The notes under the pieces were generated by a model. The model saw only the letters and a list, made by a program, of their open reading frames with translations. It did no database searches and had not been told where the DNA came from. From an uncultured Eggerthellaceae bacterium (GTDB lineage: Bacteria > Actinomycetota > Coriobacteriia > Coriobacteriales > Eggerthellaceae): a DNA stretch of 22,177 nucleotides. The stretch's first letter is position 1. Every line of letters starts with the position of its first letter. Made by a program: the position numbers and the translations under genes. The stretch lies in NCBI GenBank assembly GCA_910588095.1, contig CAJUQH010000024.1:1-22177 (forward strand). The letters are read 5' to 3'. This document shows, piece by piece, positions 15,067-21,890 of this stretch.

Positions 15067-15141
15067 GCTCGCTCGCTTTCGGAGTCTCGCCCGTCGCCAA
15101 GAAGGGCTGTGGGGAGATTCTCGTCGATCCTTATGGTTTCC

Positions 15142-15175
15142 TTGTGCTAAAGTCTACCACGTTGCTAGGATTTAG
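15142..15175 (+). promoter_or_regulatory. iscS promoter with overlapping dyad
   Basis: TTGTGC (15142-15147), 18-bp spacer, TAGGAT (15166-15171). An inverted repeat CTAAA (15147-15151) / TTTAG (15171-15175) covers the promoter, a plausible place for Rrf2 binding. It is not a clear match to either IscR site type of E. coli. Confidence 0.45.
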
Positions 15176-15221
15176 GGGAAACGTCCTTGGCCCGAGAGGC
15201 GCCAAGAGAGAAGGAGGAGCG

Positions 15222-16448
15222 ATGAAGCAGATCTACCTGGACCATGCCTCCACGACGCCTGTGCGCCCCGAGGCGCTCGACGCCATGCTGCCGTACTTCG
15301 GAGACAAGTTCGGCAACCCATCTTCCATCTATCCCCTCGGCCAGGCGGCATCGGACGCCGTGGCGGAGGCTCGCGAGACGCTGGCGAGCGTCATAGGCGC
15401 CTCGCCGCGCGAGGTGTTCTTCACCAGCGGCGGCACCGAGGCGGACAACTGGGCCATCAAGGGCTTCTCGCACGCCAATTCCGCGAAGGGCAAGCATCTC
15501 ATCACCAGCTCCATCGAGCATCATGCGGTGCTGCATGCCTGCGAGGCGCTCGAACGCGAGGGGTTCGAGGTGACGTACCTGCCCGTTGACGAGCGCGGCC
15601 TGGTGCGCGCGAACGACCTGCGCGAGGCCTTGCGCCCAGACACCATCCTCGCATCCGTCATGTTCGCCAACAACGAGATCGGCACCATCCAGCCCGTGCG
15701 CGAATTGGCCGCCATCGCGCACGAGCACGGCACGGCGTTCCATACCGATGCCGTGCAGGCGTTCGGGCATGAGCCCATCGACGTGGACGACCTGGGCATC
15801 GACATGCTGTCGGCGTCGGCGCACAAGATATACGGCCCGAAGGGGGTGGGGCTGCTCTACGTGCGCAAGGGCGTGAAGCTGGCGAATTTGCTCGACGGCG
15901 GCCAGCAGGAGCGCGGCAGGCGCGCCACCACCGAGAACGTGCCCGGCATCGTGGGCTTTGCGAAGGCGGCGGAGCTGGCTGCGGTCGAGATGGCGTCTGA
16001 GCATGACCGCCAATGCGCACTGCGCGACCACGCCATCAGGCGCGTGCTAGCCGAGATTCCGCATGCGAAGCTCAACGGCAGCTGGGAGAGCCGCTTGGCC
16101 GGCAACGTGAACTTCTCGTTCGAGTTCATCGAGGGCGAGGGCATGCTGCTGCAGCTGGCAGCGCGCGGCATCAGCGCGTCATCAGGCAGCGCCTGCACGT
16201 CCGGATCGCTCGACCCAAGCCACGTGCTGCTGGCCATCGGGCTGCCGCATGAGGTCGCTCATGGCTCGTTGCGGCTGACCATCGGGCGCTCCACCACGCA
16301 GGAGGACATGGACTTCGCCATCGACTCGCTGAAGGCCACTCTCGAGAACCTGCGCATGATGAGCCCCCTCTACGAGGACTTTAAGCAGGGCAGGGCCGAA
16401 TCCGTCATCGAGAAGCTTGCAGCCGATGGCTTCCCCTACACGAGCTAA
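15222..16448 (+). CDS. iscS: Cysteine desulfurase (IscS/NifS)
   Basis: A 408-residue PLP enzyme that takes sulfur from cysteine for Fe-S cluster assembly, leaving alanine. It begins MKQIYLDHASTTPVRPEALD, the group signature. The PLP lysine is Lys202 in SASAHKIYGPKG, and the persulfide cysteine is Cys325 in SSGSACTSGS. AAGGAGGA lies a few bases before the ATG at 15222; the open frame further upstream overlaps the promoter and is excluded. It is 33 bp from iscU and diverges from the Rrf2 regulator, so it is the first gene of a two-gene isc operon. Confidence 0.95.
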   Translation: MKQIYLDHASTTPVRPEALDAMLPYFGDKFGNPSSIYPLGQAASDAVAEARETLASVIGASPREVFFTSGGTEADNWAIKGFSHANSAKGKHLITSSIEHHAVLHACEALEREGFEVTYLPVDERGLVRANDLREALRPDTILASVMFANNEIGTIQPVRELAAIAHEHGTAFHTDAVQAFGHEPIDVDDLGIDMLSASAHKIYGPKGVGLLYVRKGVKLANLLDGGQQERGRRATTENVPGIVGFAKAAELAAVEMASEHDRQCALRDHAIRRVLAEIPHAKLNGSWESRLAGNVNFSFEFIEGEGMLLQLAARGISASSGSACTSGSLDPSHVLLAIGLPHEVAHGSLRLTIGRSTTQEDMDFAIDSLKATLENLRMMSPLYEDFKQGRAESVIEKLAADGFPYTS

Positions 16449-16481
16449 CACGACACGTCGAGAAGAAAGCGAGCCGCTGTC

Positions 16482-16907
16482 ATGGCTATGGATTACTCCG
16501 AAAAGGTGATGGACCACTTCACGAACCCGCGCAACGTGGGCGAGATCGAGGACGCGAGCGGATGCGGCACCGTGGGCAACGCGGTGTGCGGCGACATCAT
16601 GCGCGTCTACCTCGACATCGACGATGACGGCGTCATCCAGGACGCCAAGTTCAAGACGTTCGGATGCGGGGCTGCCATCGCCACCAGCTCGATGGCCACT
16701 GTGCTCGTGAAAGGAAAGACCGTCCAGGAGGCGCTGGAGGTCACGAATAAGGCTGTCATGGAAGCGCTCGACGGGCTGCCTCCGGTGAAGGTGCATTGCT
16801 CGCTGCTGGCCGAGGAGGCCATCCATGCTGCGCTGTGGGACTACGCTGAGAAGAACGGCATCCAGATCGAAGGGCTGGAGAAGCCGGTGGCGGATATCTC
16901 CGCATGA
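16482..16907 (+). CDS. iscU: Fe-S cluster assembly scaffold IscU/NifU N-terminal type
   Basis: A 141-residue scaffold on which [2Fe-2S] clusters are built with sulfur from IscS. Conserved ligands are Cys36 and Asp38 (NAVCGDIM), Cys62 (FGCGAAIATSS) and Cys106 (VKVHCSLLAEEAI). The LPPVKVHC motif recognised by HscA is kept, though no hscA or hscB is in the window. An Asp at position 38 matches the standard scaffold. The TGA stop (16905-16907) lies inside REP1 at the left edge of the RAYT element, so the insertion defines the protein's C-terminus (VADISA). The original end may have been different. Confidence 0.93.
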   Translation: MAMDYSEKVMDHFTNPRNVGEIEDASGCGTVGNAVCGDIMRVYLDIDDDGVIQDAKFKTFGCGAAIATSSMATVLVKGKTVQEALEVTNKAVMEALDGLPPVKVHCSLLAEEAIHAALWDYAEKNGIQIEGLEKPVADISA

Positions 16908-16930
16908 CGCAGGACGGGGATAACGTCATC
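16903..16930 (+). repeat. REP1 copy, left end of the RAYT element
   Basis: 28-bp REP1 (first base C instead of G). It contains the iscU stop codon at one end and borders the tandem TGA TGA stop of the RAYT gene at the other (16931-16926 on the minus strand). Confidence 0.92.
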
Positions 16931-17720
16931 ACCAGACAGAGGGCGGCGGGCATTTCTGGATGATGCCCCTTCCGATTCCCGTGAGCCGCTCTATCTGCCG
17001 CACCGACAGCCCCATGCCTCGCAAGCGTCCGATCATCGCATCGCGCTCTTCCTTCGGCGCCGCCGCAATCGAGTTGGCGAATTCGCCCCCGCAGAGCTTC
17101 TTCGCCATCTCGACCGCGTCCCCGTCGGAGACCGCTCTGCGCCTCGACGAGAAAACCCCGTTGTAGGTCGCAAACTCCATCAGATTCTGGTCATCGGCCA
17201 CATCGTCGTGGAACGTGATGAACGCCTTCGCTCCGCCGAGCATGTCGAGGACGGTATCCGCCTCCAGGCAAGGGTGCCCCTCAAGATAGAACCGGAAGCT
17301 GCTCCACTCGTAATCGCGATGTCCGCTTACGTTGGCCGCTTCAGGATTGTGGTGAATGTAGCGGACGGTCTCGAGCAGCTGGGCATCCGTTTCTACGGGG
17401 ATGCTCTTGTACCTGCCCTGGAACACCGGGCCCACATGCCCGTGGCGCCCGTTGTAGTGGCGCGCGAAGGACGTGTTGAGGGAGCGCATCAACGACTCGA
17501 GGGCTTCGAGCGGGGCGCGAAGGAGCATGTGCACGTGGTTCTCCATGAGGCACCACGCCAGCAGGTCGGCTCCCCCTTCCGCCCTGCCCGCGTACGCGAA
17601 AAGTCTTTCGGCGAAGAACCGCCGATCCTCGTCGTCCTCGAAGAGCAGGCGGCGCCCTGCGCCTCGAACGATGACATGGTAGATGTCGCTGGAGGATGCC
17701 TCGCGCTGGCTTCTCGTCAT
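16929..17720 (-). CDS. REP-associated tyrosine transposase (RAYT, IS200/Y1-like)
   Basis: A 263-residue single-strand DNA transposase-like protein. It has the HVIVRGAGRR start of the fold (15-24), the HUH metal motif WCLMENHVHML (57-66, His62 and His64), and the catalytic-tyrosine helix YIHHNPEAANV (Tyr121). The C-terminal region (about 235-255, MGLSVRQIERLTGIGRGIIQ) is a helix-turn-helix typical of the REP-binding tail. RAYT proteins bind and cleave REP hairpins, and are thought to spread REPINs while being vertically kept. The ATG at 17720 (GAAAGGGAA upstream) is preferred to an upstream start at 17771, which lies inside the right REP1. It ends in tandem TGA codons. All catalytic residues appear intact. 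Confidence 0.92.
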   Translation of the reverse strand: MTRSQREASSSDIYHVIVRGAGRRLLFEDDEDRRFFAERLFAYAGRAEGGADLLAWCLMENHVHMLLRAPLEALESLMRSLNTSFARHYNGRHGHVGPVFQGRYKSIPVETDAQLLETVRYIHHNPEAANVSGHRDYEWSSFRFYLEGHPCLEADTVLDMLGGAKAFITFHDDVADDQNLMEFATYNGVFSSRRRAVSDGDAVEMAKKLCGGEFANSIAAAPKEERDAMIGRLRGMGLSVRQIERLTGIGRGIIQKCPPPSVW

Positions 17721-17763
17721 GGTTTCCCTTTCCGCTCGTTTTCGCTTGCCGCTTTGGCCATAT

Positions 17764-17791
17764 GATGACATTATCCCCGTCCTGCGTCATT
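17764..17791 (-). repeat. REP1 copy, right (5') end of the RAYT element
   Basis: Inverted REP1 with the GACATTATCC variant. It lies 44 bp upstream of the RAYT start codon, so it may contain or overlap the transposase promoter. Confidence 0.92.
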
Positions 17792-17824
17792 CCTGCGTCA
17801 TCCTGTTCGCGTTGCCTGCGTGCG

Positions 17825-19189
17825 TCATCTGCCCCCTTCCGGCAAAAGCATGCGGCCGCACTCCCTGCAGGTGATGAGATAGTACGCGCCCAGCAGCGCG
17901 ACTGTGACCCCCACGACTCCCGCCACGATGACGGGAAACTGCGAGCTGCCCAGCATATAGGCCAGAAACGCCACCAGCGCCAGGCCGAAGACGTCATGGA
18001 CGAGCGCGAAGGCCAGCGGCAGCGCGAAGCAGGTGCCGACCTGGGACCGGATGCTCCTCCGCATCATGGACGCGTCGCAGCCCAGGTTCCCGAGCATGCG
18101 GTAGGCCTGCCGGTCGTCGGCTGCACCTGCAAGCTGCTGCAGAGCCAGCACGGCGGCAGCCGCAACCAGGAACGTGATCCCATAGAAGATGCCGACATAG
18201 CCGATGGGGGCCAGCGTCTGGTCGCTCAGCAGTCCGGACTCATCTCGCATGCCGACGCTGAACGCAAGGCCTGCGACCATCATGCAGACCGCCACGGCGA
18301 TGAGGACGCAGGTGCATGCCATCGCGTTCGCATTGAGGGACATGCGAGCCTGAAGCTGGCGCAAGTCGAAGACGCGCAGCCCCGACAGAAGGCGCTCGGG
18401 CCGGCGGCGCGCCCGTTCCGGCCGCCTGACGGCCCAGACCCGGAAGAGCATTCCGGTAGCCAGCACGGCGGCGACGCCCATGGGCAGGATCCACACGATG
18501 AACTGCACCGGCTGGAACAGGCATGAGCCCCAAACAACGGCGAGCAGGATCGCTGCCAGCAACGTCTGGAGGCCTACGGAAAGCCGGGCGGCTCCCTTCG
18601 GCTGCTCGGGCGTGCTGTCGGCCTCCAACAGCTCGAGCAGCGAGCGCTTGCGCAAGCTTCGGACTTCCAGAACGAGGGCGAGCGCCATGATGCCGGCGAA
18701 GCATTCCGCGGTCCAGAGGGCGGCATCGGCCGAGAACACGAGCAGGAGCTGCCAGGGGGCGTCGAAGACGAAGGCGGCGATGGCCCCGAAGAGAGGGGAG
18801 GCGAGCACCCCGACGAGCATTCCGACTGCAAGCGCGGCCACGGCGGCGACGCATCCCTCGTAGGCCAGGATGCGCGCCATGGTTGCCGGCTCCATCCCCA
18901 TGATTCCGCAGATGGCGAACTCCCTGGAGCGACGGCGCAGGATGAAGCGGCTGGCATAGGTCACCAGGAACGCAAAAACGAGCGCCGAGAACACCGAGAA
19001 CGCCTGGGTGACCATGGAGGCCGATTCGTAGATGCCGCGTTGGTCGGCGGTAAGGTCGAGCGATAGGAGGTAATCGCTCGAGGCTGTGAAGGAGTATAGC
19101 AGGCAGGCCGCGAAGGCCAGCGTGGCGAAGTATACCGAGTAGTCATGCGCTGAGCGCAGTACGTTGCGCATGGCAAGCTTCAAAAGCAT
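17825..19189 (-). CDS. FtsX-like ABC transporter permease, BceB-type without large outer domain
   Basis: A 454-residue permease with ten helices (about 20-36, 60-82, 108-135, 145-175, 205-225, 228-250, 290-313, 328-352, 385-412, 415-440). The FtsX signature EFAICGIMGM is at 90-99. Layout matches BceB/VraG/YxdM-type permeases, which with an ATPase move antimicrobial peptides off their target and signal to a two-component system. Those proteins are about 620-670 residues and have a roughly 200-residue outer domain between helices 7 and 8; here that loop is only about 14 residues (314-327). No ATPase or sensor-regulator pair is next to it. The start at 19189 (GGAG six bases upstream) is preferred to 19246. 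The TGA stop lies in a GATGACGCA half unit of REP1. Confidence 0.8.
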   Translation of the reverse strand: MLLKLAMRNVLRSAHDYSVYFATLAFAACLLYSFTASSDYLLSLDLTADQRGIYESASMVTQAFSVFSALVFAFLVTYASRFILRRRSREFAICGIMGMEPATMARILAYEGCVAAVAALAVGMLVGVLASPLFGAIAAFVFDAPWQLLLVFSADAALWTAECFAGIMALALVLEVRSLRKRSLLELLEADSTPEQPKGAARLSVGLQTLLAAILLAVVWGSCLFQPVQFIVWILPMGVAAVLATGMLFRVWAVRRPERARRRPERLLSGLRVFDLRQLQARMSLNANAMACTCVLIAVAVCMMVAGLAFSVGMRDESGLLSDQTLAPIGYVGIFYGITFLVAAAAVLALQQLAGAADDRQAYRMLGNLGCDASMMRRSIRSQVGTCFALPLAFALVHDVFGLALVAFLAYMLGSSQFPVIVAGVVGVTVALLGAYYLITCRECGRMLLPEGGR

Positions 19190-19217
19190 GGGCGGCTCCA
19201 ATCCGGGACTGGAACCA

Positions 19218-19261
19218 ACGTAAGGGACGTGACGTCCCGCCGCCATCGATTCGCCTTACGT
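19218..19261 (-). promoter_or_regulatory. Leader hairpin upstream of the permease
   Basis: ACGTAAGG (19218-19225) pairs with CCTTACGT (19254-19261), and inside it GGGACG (19224-19229) pairs with CGTCCC (19233-19238). The outer arm overlaps the shared 43-bp box. Either a protein operator or an RNA structure. Confidence 0.4.
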
Positions 19262-19282
19262 GCGCCTAACGTTTTTGCAAGG
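19240..19282 (-). promoter_or_regulatory. Shared 43-bp box, permease copy
   Basis: Read on the minus strand: CCTTGCAAAAACGTTAGG, then CGCACGTAAGGCG, then AATCGATGGCGG. It contains two direct repeats, CGTTAGGCGCA and CGTAAGGCGAA, at an 11-bp period, the spacing used by OmpR/PhoB-type response regulators. It ends 50 bp before the permease start codon and agrees with the box at 21363-21405 at 36 of 43 positions with no gap. Confidence 0.7.
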
Positions 19283-19310
19283 TTTCCCGCTGCAAGATGG
19301 CGAAGTGCAA

Positions 19311-19400
19311 GATGACGCAGGACGGGGATAACGTCATCATTTGCTTCGAGCGAGCCGATTGCCCCATGCCTTGATGACGTTATCCCCGTCCTGCGTCACC
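19311..19400. repeat. REPIN D: inverted REP1 pair with 34-bp spacer
   Basis: REP1 at 19311-19338 (+) and its reverse complement at 19373-19400. Both carry the symmetrical GACGTTATCC form, as in REPIN B. From 19401 to 19670 I see no gene; a single half-site ACGTTAGGCGAA at 19593-19604 resembles half of the shared box. Confidence 0.88.
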
Positions 19401-19670
19401 CTGTTGCTGCCATTCTGGAACTTCAACCATGATTTAGGTCAAGAGTGGAAGCCGTGGAGAACCAACAGCTGGCCTATCGGCGCGCTCGATTGCACCTTGC
19501 GCATGCCTTATGCCAACTTGGGCAGAGGGCCCAGGGGCTTCAGGGAAAAGATGCGAGCCATGAGAGGTTCGTGCTCTCTTCGCCGTCCCCCTACGTTAGG
19601 CGAAGCGGCATTCCCAAATAGTCTTGGCGGGCGTCGCTTCGTGCCGATCGCCGTGGAATACGCACCCAGC

Positions 19671-19714
19671 TTGACACATTTCTCATGCAATATATAATTG
19701 TCATGCAATATATA
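19671..19714 (+). promoter_or_regulatory. Promoter and direct-repeat operator of the XRE gene
   Basis: TTGACA (19671-19676), 16-bp spacer, TATAAT (19693-19698). TCATGCAATATATA occurs twice, at 19683-19696 and 19701-19714, 18 bp apart: the first copy covers the -10, the second the transcription start. This is the layout of an autorepressor operator for the small XRE protein that follows. Confidence 0.8.
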
Positions 19715-19749
19715 CCTTACATCTATGAATTCGATTGAAGGGGAATGCC

Positions 19750-19950
19750 TTGGAGGGCGCGAGGAACGAGCGAATGAGAAATGCCCGCATGGGGTCGGGC
19801 CTTTCTCAGCAACAGCTCGCCGATGCCGTGGGGGCGACGCGCCAGACCATAGGACTCATCGAGGCGGGGCGCTACAACCCGAGCCTCAAGCTCTGCACGG
19901 CCATCTGCAAGACGCTCGGCAAAACGCTGGATGACCTTTTCTGGGAATAG
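19750..19950 (+). CDS. Small XRE-family helix-turn-helix regulator
   Basis: A 66-residue Cro/CI-type DNA-binding protein, all helix-turn-helix: GLSQQQLADAVGATRQTIGLIEAGRYNPS, given in two parts as GLSQQQLADAVGA and TRQTIGLIEAGRYNPS, then LCTAICKTLGKTLDDLFWE. It resembles the YozG/YvaO class that pairs with small membrane proteins. I start it at the TTG at 19750 because AAGGGGA lies six bases upstream. A perfect promoter with a direct-repeat operator precedes it, so autoregulation is likely. The next gene begins 9 bp after the stop. Confidence 0.88.
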   Translation: MEGARNERMRNARMGSGLSQQQLADAVGATRQTIGLIEAGRYNPSLKLCTAICKTLGKTLDDLFWE

Positions 19951-19959
19951 GAGTGCGTC

Positions 19960-20523
19960 ATGTACCTTGCAAGAAAATGGAACGAGATCATGGGGCCGAA
20001 GGACGAGAGGCTTGAGGCCGAGGTGAACAAGGCCGCAAAGGTTTCGGCGAACATTCTGCTCATCGGCTCCATCTTGAGCCTCTATTACGCCATCATGTTG
20101 AACCAGGTGGCTTACACGACCGACAGTCCTATCCTTACCAGCCTCGGCGAGAACATCATCCCCGTTCAGTTGCCCTTGGCCCTCACGATACTGATCGCGG
20201 GGGCAACGACGGTAGCCATGCAGACCAAGTCCGGCTTCTTCTCCAGCAGGAAGCAATTCGCCGAAATAGACAGCATGCCCTGGGACTACGTTGCGGCCTT
20301 CGCGGTATTCTGCGGTGCTGTTATCGGCATTCTCACATGCGTTATGCGCATCGTGGCCGAGATCCAGATCGTGGGGCTTGACCATGTTGCATGGCTTGGC
20401 GACCTTGCCATCGGAGTTATCTTCTTCGGCATGGGGTTCGCCCTCGGCTTCGCCGCCATCGCCCTATCGATCCACGATGCGATCAAGCGCCGCCGTGAGA
20501 TCGAGCGCGAGCTCGAAGCCTAG
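19960..20523 (+). CDS. Four-helix membrane protein partner of XRE regulator
   Basis: A 187-residue protein with a charged N-terminus (GPKDERLEAEVNKAAK), four membrane segments (about 29-48, 68-87, 108-133, 145-170) and a basic C-terminus (KRRREIERELEA). XRE-plus-small-membrane-protein pairs of this kind are common in Firmicutes and Actinobacteria, with the membrane partner of unknown function (DUF6773-like layout, unverified). GGAG lies six bases before the ATG, and the gene is 9 bp from the regulator, so the two form an operon. Confidence 0.75.
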   Translation: MYLARKWNEIMGPKDERLEAEVNKAAKVSANILLIGSILSLYYAIMLNQVAYTTDSPILTSLGENIIPVQLPLALTILIAGATTVAMQTKSGFFSSRKQFAEIDSMPWDYVAAFAVFCGAVIGILTCVMRIVAEIQIVGLDHVAWLGDLAIGVIFFGMGFALGFAAIALSIHDAIKRRREIERELEA

Positions 20524-20713
20524 GGAGGCCTCTGCCTGGCGACATCAGGGAACGCGAACGGCTGTTCGTAAGGCACGGATATAAACCCCCGTTCAGAGCG
20601 TGATGTAAAGAGCTTTCGACATCCTTGTTGCCCTTGATGGAAGCCATGTAAAGCTATCTTGGTGGTAAGTTGTATCGCAATGCCGCAACCTCGTCTCACG
20701 AAAGGAGGTACCG

Positions 20714-21130
20714 ATGGAGCTGCCAAGACAACTTAAGGCAAACCGCGATCGCCTAGGCCTGTCCCAGGAAGACGTCGCTCACGCGATATATGTGTCGCGC
20801 CAAACCATATCCAGCTGGGAGAATGGAAAGACCTACCCCGACGTTCAAAGCCTGCTCCTGCTCAGTCAGCTCTTCGGCGTTACCTTGGATGAGTTCGTAA
20901 TAGGAGATCCGAGGATGGAAGAAAAGATTAAAAAGGATGCAAAAGATCTTAGAGGATATAAAAGCTTCGTTCTGACAGTGAGCGTCTTATGCCTGTTATT
21001 CGGGATCGTCTTTTTGGTGTGCATGTTCGCAGGCGGTTCGCTCAAAGACTTCTGCGTAGCCGCTTGTCCATGGGTTCTGCTTGGAATAGGCGTTGCGGCA
21101 GGGGTTACTTTCTCCGACCAAATGGAGTGA
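20714..21130 (+). CDS. XRE regulator fused to two-helix membrane domain
   Basis: A 138-residue protein. Residues 4-58 are a Cro/CI helix-turn-helix (LKANRDRLGLSQEDVAHAI and YVSRQTISSWENGKTYPDV). Residues 59-82 are a charged linker (MEEKIKKDAKDLRGYK). Residues 84-106 and 114-132 are membrane segments. It would be a membrane-tethered regulator. AAAGGAGG precedes the ATG at 20714 at ideal spacing. The linker is AT-rich, unlike the rest of the window, which suggests transfer. The 190-bp gap before it has repeated TGTAAAG motifs (20604 and 20648 regions) and a GATGT/ACATC hairpin but no clear promoter. Confidence 0.85.
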   Translation: MELPRQLKANRDRLGLSQEDVAHAIYVSRQTISSWENGKTYPDVQSLLLLSQLFGVTLDEFVIGDPRMEEKIKKDAKDLRGYKSFVLTVSVLCLLFGIVFLVCMFAGGSLKDFCVAACPWVLLGIGVAAGVTFSDQME

Positions 21131-21183
21131 TAATCTTGTGACATAACGAGAGGTCAGCGAGCTCGTGGATGGAGAAGAAGACG

Positions 21184-21211
21184 CATGACGCAGGACGGGG
21201 ATAACGTCAGC
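21184..21211 (+). repeat. REP1 copy, left end of element E
   Basis: 28-bp REP1 with AGC in place of ATC at its right tip. The following sequence continues as RAYT 3'-end DNA. Confidence 0.88.
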
Positions 21212-21299
21212 TACGAGCGAAAGGCGGCGGGCATTTCTGGATGATGCCCCTTACGATTCCCGTGAGCCGTTCTATCTTCCGCACTGACAGCCCCATGCC
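21207..21299 (-). pseudogene. 3' remnant of a second RAYT gene
   Basis: About 30 codons remain (MGLSVRKIERLTGIVRGIIQ, then KCPPPFARS and TGA), matching the C-terminal helix-turn-helix of the intact RAYT protein at most positions. The tail differs (FARS against SVW), and the stop corresponds to the second of the two tandem TGA codons in the intact gene. The frame breaks off at the REP2 junction; no catalytic part remains. Confidence 0.88.
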
Positions 21300-21302
21300 C
21301 CA

Positions 21303-21330
21303 GGGTCAAGGGGACGGTTCTTTCGGCTCA
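21303..21330 (+). repeat. REP2, copy b (imperfect stem)
   Basis: GGGTCAAG, then the loop GGGACGGTTCT (21311-21321), then TTCGGCTCAC. The right arm has decayed. It begins three bases after the break in RAYT homology. A partial GGGGACGG core recurs at 21413-21420. Confidence 0.7.
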
Positions 21331-21362
21331 CTCTTGCTCGGCAGAAGGTGCATTGCCGCGTT

Positions 21363-21405
21363 CCTTTCAAAAACGTTAGAGACCGGTAAGGCAAATCGAT
21401 GGCGG
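21363..21405 (+). promoter_or_regulatory. Shared 43-bp box, yxeA-like copy
   Basis: CCTTTCAAAAACGTTAGAG, then ACCGGTAAGGC, then AAATCGATGGCGG. Direct repeats CGTTAGAGACC and GGTAAGGCAAA keep the 11-bp period. It ends 59 bp before the start codon, close to the 50 bp seen at the permease gene. Confidence 0.7.
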
Positions 21406-21464
21406 TAGCAACATGGGGACGGCATCATCGTTTTGTGGATTAAAACGATCAAGGAGAGTGACCC

Positions 21465-21836
21465 ATGAGCAAGAAGAAAACAATGGCAATCACATCAATC
21501 GCTATCGTCGGATTGGCGGCGGCTCTTCTTTTTGCCGCGTCGGTGGCGAATTTGCTCCTCGTTGGCGATTACTACGTCAAGATCGACAACGCCTGCGTTT
21601 CTGAGAACGAGCCAAGCGGTGGGGTCGTCAATTTGGGGTCGAGCGAGCCGTACCTGTACAAGCTTGGGGCGGTCAACGCGACGGGAGATAAGGCTGAGAT
21701 AGAATTCGGAACCTCTCGAGAGCTGCGACAGGACGCTTTTATAAAGCTGGATCTTCAGCCGATTCGTGGAGTCGTTGGATGGTCGGAAGTCTCAGAAGAT
21801 GCGCTTCCAGCCAATGTTGCAGAGGCCCTTGCGTAA
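21465..21836 (+). CDS. YxeA-family (DUF1093-like) exported protein
   Basis: A 123-residue protein with a basic start (MSKKKTMA) and one hydrophobic segment (8-33), either signal peptide or anchor. The outer part reads YYVKIDNACV (36-45), PYLYKLGAVNATGDKAEIEF (62-81), then RELRQDAFIKL and GVVGWSEVSEDALPANV. This order fits the YxeA family, in B. subtilis encoded beside the peptide-sensing ABC transporter yxdLM and in the YxdJ regulon; its biochemical role is unknown. AAGGAGA lies nine bases before the ATG. It lies in composite element E and shares a 43-bp upstream box with the BceB-like permease about 2.2 kb away. Confidence 0.75.
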   Translation: MSKKKTMAITSIAIVGLAAALLFAASVANLLLVGDYYVKIDNACVSENEPSGGVVNLGSSEPYLYKLGAVNATGDKAEIEFGTSRELRQDAFIKLDLQPIRGVVGWSEVSEDALPANVAEALA

Positions 21837-21890
21837 CACAGAATGCATAACGCATAACGCAGGGCCAGGGAGCCAAGGGGGCGCAGGCGT

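Larger units (their letters stand above)
16903..17791 (-). mobile_element. Complete REP-RAYT element (C)
   Basis: An 889-bp unit: REP1 at 16903-16930, the RAYT gene on the minus strand, and an inverted REP1 at 17764-17791. Half units (CCTGCGTCATCC) continue to about 17803. It sits exactly between the stop codons of iscU and the facing permease gene. This is the only intact transposase of the window and the likely source of the other REP1 pairs. Confidence 0.88.

Noticed and set aside
15144..15221. IscS extension from position 15144
   Set aside because: It overlaps the promoter; the ATG at 15222 has AAGGAGGA and the family N-terminus.
17721..17771. RAYT start at 17771
   Set aside because: That start lies within the right REP1 copy, and the ATG at 17720 has a ribosome site and fits the family length.
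19190..19246. Permease start at 19246
   Set aside because: The extra 19 residues cover the leader hairpin and lie between the shared box and a better ribosome site at 19189.
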